NCBI GenBank assembly: GCA_030603265.1
Contig: JAUVYD010000082.1
Span: forward strand, 1 to 6,896
Length of the DNA: 6,896 bases
Source of the DNA: Dehalococcoidia bacterium
Lineage (GTDB): Bacteria; Chloroflexota; Dehalococcoidia; GIF9; AB-539-J10
Direction: 5' to 3'
A program made the position numbers and the translations under genes. The notes beneath the pieces are model-generated. The model made no database searches. It saw only the letters and a program-made list of their open reading frames with translations, and had not been told where the DNA came from. Positions 1 to 4,900 of the stretch are shown piece after piece (the first letter of the stretch is position 1; each line of letters starts with the position of its first letter).

Positions 1-17
1 CCGGTGTCTGACACCGG
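1..17. repeat. Perfect short palindrome after the acetate-kinase-like gene
   Basis: CCGGTGT, a 3-base loop (CTG), then ACACCGG form a perfect 7-bp stem. It lies immediately past the stop codon (18-20) of the minus-strand acetate-kinase-like gene. On that strand it could act as a short 3' hairpin, but any T-tract would lie outside the window. GGTGTCTGACACC-type palindromes are also known to me as dispersed repeats in several bacterial groups, so it may be the edge of a repeat element. The window edge prevents deciding. Confidence 0.5.
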
Positions 18-1217
18 TCAACCCTTCCCCAGCAGTTCGATGCCCCCGGCGTAGATGGCGCGCTCCTCGTCGTTCGGTACGGCGAGGATGCGGATTCGTG
101 AGCCCTCTTCGTGCAGCGGCTCTATCATGGATGGGTCCGCCGCTGCGTTGCGCTCTCCATCAAGCCTGATGCCAAAGAAGTCCATGTCGCGGCATATGGC
201 GGCTCGCACCTCGGGAACCCGCAGCCCGACATCGTCGGTGAAGATGAGCACCTCCAGCCCATTCATGGCGGCCGCGTATGCCCCGATGTACTGCTTCACG
301 CGGTAGACGTAAAGGTCGAAGGCAAGCTTTGCCCGGGAGTCCTTCTCCATGATGGCGATGAGGTCGCGAATGTCGCTCGACACGCCGCCGCTCAGACCAA
401 AGAGGCCGCTCTCACGGTGCAGGAACTGTGTGAGGTCGGAGGCCGAGTAGCCCTGCTGCACCAGCTCCACGAGGATCCCGGGGTCAAGGTCACCGCAGCG
501 CGTGTTCATCACAAGCCCCTGGAGGGGCGAGTAGCCCATGGACGTATCCACCGAGCGCCCGTCCGCGATGGCGCACGCGCTCGAGCCACCCGTGCCGAGG
601 TGCAGAGCAACTGCCTTGAACTGCGATTCTCCCAGGTACCAGGTTGCCTTCTTCAGCACGTCCGCATAGGAGAGCCCGTGGAAGCCGTGCTTCCTGTACC
701 TGTCCGCCATCTCGTGGGGCAGCGCATAGGCCCGCGCGTGCTCCGGCAGCCCCGAGTGGAAGGTCGAGTCGAAGACCACGTACTGAGGGACACCCTGATT
801 CCTCTCTGCGAGCAGGTCAATCATTGCCAGTGCCGCCACGTTGTGGAGCGGTGCGAGGGGGGCGCACTCGTCCAGCAGCGGTCGGCTACCCGTATCGACC
901 ACGGTGCCGCGATCGAAGTAGCCACCGCCGTCCCCAAAGCGGTGGCCGGCCGCATCGAATACCATCCCATTCGCGTCCAGGTAGTCCAGCACATAGCGTG
1001 TCGCGGTGATGTGGTTCGGCAATTCGACGTCCCGGCGCACATCGGTCCCACCATGGTGAAACTCGACGAACGACGGCTCTGTGCTCTTCACTCCCACCCT
1101 GTGGCACTTCCCCTTCAGGAGGACTTCGCTGTGACGGTAGAGCTTGAACGTCAGCGAGGAGCTGCCCACGTTGAGAATCAGTACTCTCAAGTCCTCAAAG
1201 GCGCCGCTGTCGGACAT
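18..1217 (-). CDS. Acetate kinase family protein (divergent acetate/propionate kinase-like)
   Basis: This is a 399-residue protein of the acetate/propionate kinase family (ASKHA fold), which reversibly transfers phosphate between ATP and a short-chain carboxylate in the cytoplasm. The length matches the family (about 400). Visible family motifs are NVGSSSL (16-22), GHR (R93), PLHN (H125), FDSTFH (D150), GFHG (H180), HLGTG (H206), NTRCGDLDPG (R240) and PNDEERAI (E384/E385). These match the Arg, His, Asp and Glu residues known as catalytic in Methanosarcina acetate kinase. Oddities: the usual SSSLK reads SSSLT, HLGNG reads HLGTG, RVVHGG reads RFGDGG, and the usual TAGIGEN nucleotide loop reads TDDVGLR (327-333). 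It may therefore use another substrate or phosphoryl donor. Start choice: ATG 1217 has GGGAG five bases upstream. ATG 1232, preceded by GGAAGGG, would add 15 residues, and a GTG at 1289 overlaps the upstream gene. It lies 52 bases after the channel gene on the same strand, with no obvious terminator between them. No phosphotransacetylase is in the window. Confidence 0.9.
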   Translation of the reverse strand: MSDSGAFEDLRVLILNVGSSSLTFKLYRHSEVLLKGKCHRVGVKSTEPSFVEFHHGGTDVRRDVELPNHITATRYVLDYLDANGMVFDAAGHRFGDGGGYFDRGTVVDTGSRPLLDECAPLAPLHNVAALAMIDLLAERNQGVPQYVVFDSTFHSGLPEHARAYALPHEMADRYRKHGFHGLSYADVLKKATWYLGESQFKAVALHLGTGGSSACAIADGRSVDTSMGYSPLQGLVMNTRCGDLDPGILVELVQQGYSASDLTQFLHRESGLFGLSGGVSSDIRDLIAIMEKDSRAKLAFDLYVYRVKQYIGAYAAAMNGLEVLIFTDDVGLRVPEVRAAICRDMDFFGIRLDGERNAAADPSMIEPLHEEGSRIRILAVPNDEERAIYAGGIELLGKG

Positions 1218-1269
1218 GATATTCTCTCCCATGAAGCCCTTCCCCGGACCCGGCTTCCAGCACCCGGGG

Positions 1270-2096
1270 TTACCCGACCTCCGGCACACGACCTCGCCCG
1301 TGCGCCGCGACTATCTCCTTCAGCAGCACGACCAATTCCGTATCCGAGAGCTCACCGATGTGCCCGACTGCGTCTTGGAGCCGACCGACATCGGTCTCCG
1401 GCAGGGTTTCGACAGGTTGTTTGCTGCGCGCCATCCTCGACTCCACGAGCGTGGCGCTCACCTGCGAGATAAGCGCCGCCATCACGCCGACGCCGACGAC
1501 CATGAGAAGCATGCCGATGCTGCGCCCGAGCTGACTGGCAGGGACGATGTCACCGTAGCCCACGGTCGTTACCGTCGCCAGGCTCCACCAGAGGGCATCG
1601 GAGATGTTCTTGATGGGGCTTTTGCCGGGTCATGGAACTCGATGGTGAGAACGGCGAATGCCGCCGCAAGCACCACCGCTGTGACGAGTACGACAACGTA
1701 CAGCAGCCGACTTCTGTCGACGAACCTGTCGGCAATCGTGAAAACGCGCCTGAGACGGACAGCAACCAGCACAACTCGTACGAACCGTACGAGGCGGAGC
1801 GCGCGCAGGCCCGCCGAGAGTATCGGCAACACGGCAATCAGGTGCAGCGCGATTGCCGGAATCATCGCAAGCGGCTCATACCAGCTGTGCTTGACGAAAT
1901 GCCGCCTTGAATTACTCGCCCGCAGACGCTTTATGTAGTCCATGGCAAACACGCCACAGATGAACAGGTCCACCGTGTAGACACCAATCGGAAACCGTCC
2001 TTTCTGCAGCATGGCGTTGCCAAGCACCACGAGGAATATTGAGAGCACCGCAAGAAACCCGATGAGTATCTCAGTCCTGCTTACCTTCTGTGGCAT
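1270..2096 (-). pseudogene. Kv-like six-transmembrane potassium channel, broken by a -1 frameshift
   Basis: Two overlapping frames together read as one voltage-gated-type K+ channel of 275 residues. The first frame runs from ATG 2096 and the second ends at TAA 1270. Joining them by re-reading one A in the AAAA run (plus-strand TTTT 1620-1623) gives Lys159 then SPIKNISDALWW and restores the pore. Predicted parts: S1 about 10-30, S2 about 39-57, S3 about 73-92, and S4 with Arg at 98, 101, 104, 107, 114 and 117. S5 is about 131-153, the selectivity filter TTVGYGD is at 177-183, S6 is about 194-213, and a polar C-terminal tail follows. The uncorrected first frame stops right at the pore helix, so it would lack filter and S6. 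The start is supported by AGGAGG (2103-2108) six bases upstream of the ATG. The break may be a real mutation or a homopolymer indel in the assembly. Family assignment is firm; functional status is uncertain. Confidence 0.85.
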
Positions 2097-2154
2097 CCGT
2101 ACCCTCCTGAGTAGAGATGGTCCGCCGCCAATCGAGTTTGCGGCCTGGCTTCGA

Positions 2155-2183
2155 ATTATACTCTCGCCCAATCCAGGCAAGAA
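2155..2183 (-). promoter_or_regulatory. Candidate promoter of the channel/acetate-kinase-like genes
   Basis: On the minus strand a perfect TATAAT (-10) lies at 2160-2155, about 59 bases before the channel ATG. The -35 is weak: TTCTTG at 2183-2178 has 17-base spacing, and TTGCCT at 2180-2175 has 14. Position and orientation fit transcription of the channel gene and, through the short gap, the acetate-kinase-like gene. This is inferred from consensus matching only. Confidence 0.45.
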
Positions 2184-2217
2184 CGCCACCCTCTTCCCTG
2201 AGCACGAGGGCAGGGTC

Positions 2218-2223
2218 TAGAAT
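2218..2223 (+). promoter_or_regulatory. Weak -10-like element before the small basic protein
   Basis: TAGAAT lies 42 bases before the GTG start at 2265 and would place transcription initiation around 2230. No convincing -35 is seen at 16-18 bases. A small inverted repeat (ACGAC, 2 bases, GTCGT at 2228-2239) follows it. This is a suggestion only. Confidence 0.22.
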
Positions 2224-2264
2224 AGGGACGACAGGTCGTAACAGGCAGCGCAGGGAGGGAAGAA

Positions 2265-2408
2265 GTGGGCACACGAGGATGGTTGTACGCGATTGCGAAG
2301 CTGATGGGCGATGTCAACGCGGTGAAGAAAGGGAAGGTGGGACGCCGCGTCGCCCAGCGCGCGACCGGCAAGGCCGCGGGTCGCGGCATGCGGAAGCTCT
2401 TCGGCTGA
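2265..2408 (+). CDS. Small basic protein of unknown function (47 aa)
   Basis: A GTG start is preceded by a strong Shine-Dalgarno GGGAGGGA (2253-2260) at good spacing and reads 47 residues to TGA (2406-2408). The N-terminal third is mildly hydrophobic (GWLYAIAKLMGD). It is followed by VNAVKKGKVGRRVAQR and a Gly/Ala/Lys/Arg-rich tail ending MRKLFG. The protein is very basic, with about 13 Lys/Arg and only one acidic residue. From memory, short proteins with a 'KLMGDVNAVKKGKVGRR' core recur as unannotated hypotheticals in bacteria. I cannot name a function; nucleic-acid or membrane association would suit the charge but is not shown. It is read divergently from the channel gene and lies upstream of the synthetase genes. 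Confidence 0.68.
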   Translation: MGTRGWLYAIAKLMGDVNAVKKGKVGRRVAQRATGKAAGRGMRKLFG

Positions 2409-2447
2409 CCACTGTCACCATCGCAAACACACCCCGCGGAGCGCTCC

Positions 2448-2702
2448 ATGGTCACTCCGCCGGCTGACTGGCTTCTCCGCGCCGAGACACCCTCAATCCG
2501 GCTCATCACGCTCCGCGACCTCCTGGAAACGCCGGCTTGTGACAGCGCCCTCCATCAACAAGACCCTCCAGCAAGCTCACGCTATACACCTCTACGCTGG
2601 TTTTCGCTGAACCGCGCTCGTGTAGTAGGATATGGCCTGCGGCTCGATTGGGGAGAGTGGCAGCTCCACGAGCCCGGCACTGCTGATTGCATGGCGCCCT
2701 GA
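2448..2702 (+). pseudogene. Probable N-terminal remnant of a longer gene
   Basis: ATG 2448, with GGAG upstream, opens an 84-codon frame. Only its first 30 or so residues look protein-like: PADWLLRAETPSIRLITLRD then LLETPACDSAL. They resemble the N-terminus ('WLL...PS(V/I)R...LRDLL') of a family often annotated as prenyltransferase/squalene-cyclase-like or, wrongly, 'nitrogen fixation protein NifH' in Chloroflexota-type genomes. After about residue 35 the composition becomes non-descript and the frame ends at 2702, far short of such proteins. I infer a truncated remnant. A coincidental ORF in GC-rich spacer is the main alternative. The 325-base gap 2409-2733 holds this fragment and the candidate promoter of the next gene, and nothing else that I recognise. 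Confidence 0.35.
2603..2631 (+). promoter_or_regulatory. Candidate promoter with shared box, upstream of the first synthetase gene
   Basis: TTCGCT (2603-2608), a 17-base spacer and TAGGAT (2626-2631) form a weak -35/-10 pair about 100 bases before the ATG at 2734. The -35 lies inside a 12-base box, TTTTCGCTGAAC (2601-2612). The same box occurs upstream of the second synthetase gene with a similarly spaced -10-like hexamer. The repetition is what supports it, since the match to consensus is poor. Confidence 0.35.
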
Positions 2703-2733
2703 GTCGCCATCGCCAGGGGAGAGGTATCAAGCC

Positions 2734-4149
2734 ATGGGCAGCCTTTCATACTTGTTCGAGCCCGCCACCGTCGCGGTCATAGGCGCATCGGACGACCCCA
2801 CGAAGTACGGCAACCGCGTGATGCAAAGCATCCTCGATGCCGGCTTCCAGGGGCCAGTCTACCCTGTGAACCCGAACGTTCCCGAGGTGCTCGGGCGCAG
2901 CACATATCCATCCATGCAGGATCTGCCGGGGAGCGTTGAACTCGCTTTCATCGTCATACCCGCGAAGCTGGTTCTCGGCGCAGTCCGAGACTGCATCGCG
3001 GCAGGGGTCAAAGGCATCGTCATCATCACAGCCGGCTTCGGCGAACTGGGCGAGGAAGGCCTTGCCGCGGAGGCAGAGATAGCGCAGCTATGCAGGGAAG
3101 CAGGAATACCGGCGGTCGGCCCGAACTGCATGGGCGTTGTCTGTTTTTCCTCCCACATCATCGGCACGATGACCATGGACCGCATCAAGGGAGAGCCGGG
3201 CGACACGTCGTTCATCTCGCAGAGCGGTACGTACGGCATCAGCACCCTGAACCAGGGGCTCACCGCGGGAGTCGGCTTCAGCAAGTTCGTGAGCAGCGGC
3301 AACGAGGCCGTGACGAAGTTCTCGGACTATCTCGAGTACTTCGGTGAGGACCCCTCTACGCGTGTCATCATCGGCTACATCGAGAGCCTCAAGGATGCCG
3401 CCCGCTTCGTGCCCGTTGCGAAGGAAGTCTCCAAGAAGAAGCCCATCATCGTGATGAAGTTCGGCCGCACAGGGGCAGGCACGCGAGCCGCCGCATCACA
3501 TACCGGCGCCCTCGCAGGCTCCCACGAGGTCTACAGCGCCGCGTTCAGGCAGTCAGGTGTCATCGAGGTCACGCGTACCCAGGACCTCCTCAACACCGCG
3601 ATGGCGTTCCGGACGCAGCCGCTCCCGAAGGGGAGGCGCGTGGCAGTCGCGGGCATCAGCGGAGGCTTCGCAGTGGCGGCAGCCGACTATCTAGCGGAGC
3701 AGGGCCTTGAGCTGCCGGTGCTCAGCGAGGAACTGCAGCAGAGGATGCGCCGCGAGGCGCCTGTCCCAACTTTCGGTTCCGTCAAGAACCCCCTGGACCT
3801 CTCCGCGGAGGTCCGGCCAGCCCCACTCCTCAAGTGCATCGAGCTGTTGCTCCAGTCTGACGAGGTCGACTCAGTAATCATGGGGCTATGGTCGTGGCCT
3901 CTGCCGCCGGCCGAGGAGAACATCAGAACGCTCGAGCGTTTGCAGCGCGAGAGCGGCAAGCCGATGCTGCTCTGCTACTACGCGAGCCGACGCGGAGCGG
4001 AGCTTATCCAGAGCATGACGGAAACACTGCCGGTCTACGCTACTCCGGAGGAAGTCTCCCAGGTGATGGCCGGTCTCTGCCGGTACGCGGACTACAGAAT
4101 GAAGACCGGCACTTTTCCCGGACAGGAACCCCGTGGCTCGCGCGCTTGA
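2734..4149 (+). CDS. Acyl-CoA synthetase (ADP-forming) alpha-type subunit, paralogue 1
   Basis: This 471-residue cytoplasmic protein has the domain order of the alpha subunit of ADP-forming acetate/acyl-CoA ligases, which make acid, ATP and CoA from acyl-CoA, ADP and phosphate. Residues 1-135 are a CoA-binding Rossmann domain (VAVIGASDD, VYPVNPN, FIVIPA, IITAGFGELGEEG, IPAVGPNCMG). Residues 158-290 are the succinyl-CoA-ligase-like domain, with ISQSGTYG, SSGNEA (Glu191) and SHTGALAG, whose His256 matches the phosphorylated histidine. Residues 300-455 are the third domain, with GISGGFAVAAADY and NPLDL. The start is fixed by GGGGAGAGG (2716-2724) nine bases upstream and by agreement with both paralogues; the frame is open upstream to 2632 without support. 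The ATP-grasp beta subunit needed for nucleotide chemistry is neither fused nor present here. A strong terminator follows. The first 50 residues match paralogue 2 at 28 positions. The acyl substrate cannot be read from sequence. Confidence 0.9.
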   Translation: MGSLSYLFEPATVAVIGASDDPTKYGNRVMQSILDAGFQGPVYPVNPNVPEVLGRSTYPSMQDLPGSVELAFIVIPAKLVLGAVRDCIAAGVKGIVIITAGFGELGEEGLAAEAEIAQLCREAGIPAVGPNCMGVVCFSSHIIGTMTMDRIKGEPGDTSFISQSGTYGISTLNQGLTAGVGFSKFVSSGNEAVTKFSDYLEYFGEDPSTRVIIGYIESLKDAARFVPVAKEVSKKKPIIVMKFGRTGAGTRAAASHTGALAGSHEVYSAAFRQSGVIEVTRTQDLLNTAMAFRTQPLPKGRRVAVAGISGGFAVAAADYLAEQGLELPVLSEELQQRMRREAPVPTFGSVKNPLDLSAEVRPAPLLKCIELLLQSDEVDSVIMGLWSWPLPPAEENIRTLERLQRESGKPMLLCYYASRRGAELIQSMTETLPVYATPEEVSQVMAGLCRYADYRMKTGTFPGQEPRGSRA

Positions 4150-4186
4150 CGAACCGAGGGTGTTTGTTGATAATCGAGGCAACAGC

Positions 4187-4207
4187 GCCAGTGTGAGCAG
4201 CACTGGC
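4187..4207 (+). repeat. Hairpin just before the terminator
   Basis: GCCAGTG (4187-4193) and CACTGGC (4201-4207) form a perfect 7-bp stem with a 7-base loop. It lies 38 bases after the stop of the first synthetase gene and four bases before the terminator stem. It may stabilise the mRNA 3' end or assist termination; no T-tract follows it directly. Confidence 0.55.
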
Positions 4208-4210
4208 CCG

Positions 4211-4241
4211 ACGGCTTCCCTCATGGGAAGCCGTTTCTTTC
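4211..4241 (+). terminator. Intrinsic (Rho-independent) terminator
   Basis: A perfect 10-bp stem, ACGGCTTCCC (4211-4220) with GGGAAGCCGT (4225-4234), has a 4-base TCAT loop and a T-rich tail TTTCTTT (4234-4240). It lies 62 bases after the stop of paralogue 1. It should end that transcript, so the second synthetase gene probably has its own promoter. Confidence 0.88.
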
Positions 4242-4404
4242 TGCGTCAAGAGGCACGCGTTCTGTTGGTGTCCAGCGAAAACGTCCTCTTGGGAGGTCAG
4301 CGGTCCTGTCACCTTCGCCCGGTGGCGGCACGTGGACTGCGTCTGTCTGGTTTGAAACTCGCCCCTGCGATAGATTCGTGCCTTGCCCCAGTGTCGATGG
4401 GAAG

Positions 4405-4437
4405 GGTTCGGATGTAGGGGCAGTTCGCGAACGGCCC
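4405..4437 (+). repeat. GTAGGGGC-armed palindrome, unit 1
   Basis: GTAGGGGC at 4414-4421 leads into a palindrome at 4418-4437. Outer GGGC/GCCC pairs, one A/G mismatch and a perfect GTTCGCGAAC core make it up. The 19 bases at 4405-4423 recur at 4544-4562 with two differences, so the repeat extends nine bases upstream of the GTAGGGGC arm. Confidence 0.7.
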
Positions 4438-4543
4438 GGTGGCCGATGAAAGTCACGGCAACAGTGCACAACCAACGCCGGGTTCCTCTTTCCCACGGAC
4501 ACGTCGAACATTCACGCTTCCACGTGCCCGATGGGCGCGGAGC

Positions 4544-4588
4544 GGTCCGAATGTAGGGGCAGGGCTCCGTCCCTGCCCGGAGGGACGG
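4544..4588 (+). repeat. GTAGGGGC-armed palindrome, unit 2, with two competing stems
   Basis: GTAGGGGC at 4553-4560 begins the stem GGGCAGGG (4557-4564) with CCCTGCCC (4571-4578). A second perfect stem, CCGTCCCT (4567-4574) with AGGGACGG (4581-4588), uses part of the same sequence, so only one can form at a time. Bases 4544-4562 are a near copy of 4405-4423. Confidence 0.75.
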
Positions 4589-4599
4589 GTGGCCTCTCT

Positions 4600-4624
4600 G
4601 TAGGGGCCATGGCATGCCTGGCCC
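4600..4624 (+). repeat. GTAGGGGC-armed palindrome, unit 3
   Basis: GTAGGGGC at 4600-4607 overlaps an outer stem GGGCCA/TGGCCC (4604-4609 with 4619-4624). One unpaired T (4610) follows, then a perfectly palindromic GGCATGCC core (4611-4618). The core also appears in unit 4. Confidence 0.7.
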
Positions 4625-4684
4625 GTCGCCCTGTCGTCACACAGCATCGCAAAGGCCAACACAGCCCTGAACGACACACTGCCC

Positions 4685-4711
4685 TACGGGCGCGGCATGC
4701 CGCGCCCCTAC
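4685..4711 (-). repeat. GTAGGGGC-armed palindrome, unit 4 (inverted)
   Basis: Read on the minus strand, GTAGGGGC starts at 4711. Bases 4685-4710 form a 26-base palindrome with a single mismatched pair (4687/4708), centred on GGCATGCC (4694-4701). It faces units 1-3, so 4553-4711 has the shape of a 159-base element with inverted GTAGGGGC ends, like a non-autonomous mobile element. No transposase is present. Confidence 0.72.
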
Positions 4712-4789
4712 AGTTACGATTGGTCTCGTGGCCATCGACCTCTTCCACCCCTTCATGTTCAACGTCTCCATCTCCTGCATGCTGACATT

Positions 4790-4818
4790 TTCGCTGAACG
4801 CTTAGGGGAGGACAGAAT
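4790..4818 (+). promoter_or_regulatory. Candidate promoter with shared box, upstream of the second synthetase gene
   Basis: TTCGCT (4790-4795), a 17-base spacer and CAGAAT (4813-4818) lie about 85 bases before the ATG at 4901. The TTTTCGCTGAAC box (4788-4799) is identical to 2601-2612. A gene this far behind a strong terminator needs its own promoter, which favours this reading, though both hexamers are weak. Confidence 0.35.
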
Positions 4819-4900
4819 CGTAGACCATCTACAGCCCTGCTCCGACCTGTTGACACGACTGCTCGTGACAGACAAACTACGACGTTCGGGAGGTCACGCC

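Larger units (their letters stand above)
4242..4900. other. Non-coding spacer carrying a palindromic-repeat cluster
   Basis: There is no convincing gene on either strand. The open frames here lack Shine-Dalgarno sequences and recognisable motifs, and they cross the repeats. The stretch 4242-4400 shows nothing I can name. From 4405 to 4711 at least four GTAGGGGC-armed palindromes occur, followed by the candidate promoter and Shine-Dalgarno of the second synthetase gene. Confidence 0.7.

Noticed and set aside
111..1472. Long plus-strand open frame (453 codons) opposite the acetate-kinase-like gene
   Set aside because: It is antisense to a gene with clear family motifs, has no recognisable motif itself, and arises from GC-rich codon structure.
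1618..1626. Programmed -1 ribosomal frameshift in the channel gene
   Set aside because: GCAAAAGCC offers only four A and lacks the usual X XXY YYZ heptamer, and I see no clear stimulatory Shine-Dalgarno or hairpin. An indel is the simpler reading.
1144..1938. Plus-strand open frame of 264 codons across the channel gene
   Set aside because: It lies opposite the TTVGYGD channel frames, and its composition (Thr/Arg-rich low complexity) is typical of a shadow frame.
4405..4711. CRISPR array
   Set aside because: The repeated arm is only 8 bases (19 for one pair), spacing is irregular and one unit is inverted. These are palindromic elements, not direct repeats with spacers.
4850..4878. Perfect TTGACA at 4850-4855 as a promoter for paralogue 2
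   Set aside because: The hexamer at 17-base spacing (CAAACT) is poor, and the start site would fall almost on the Shine-Dalgarno sequence. It is possible but weaker than the paired box upstream.
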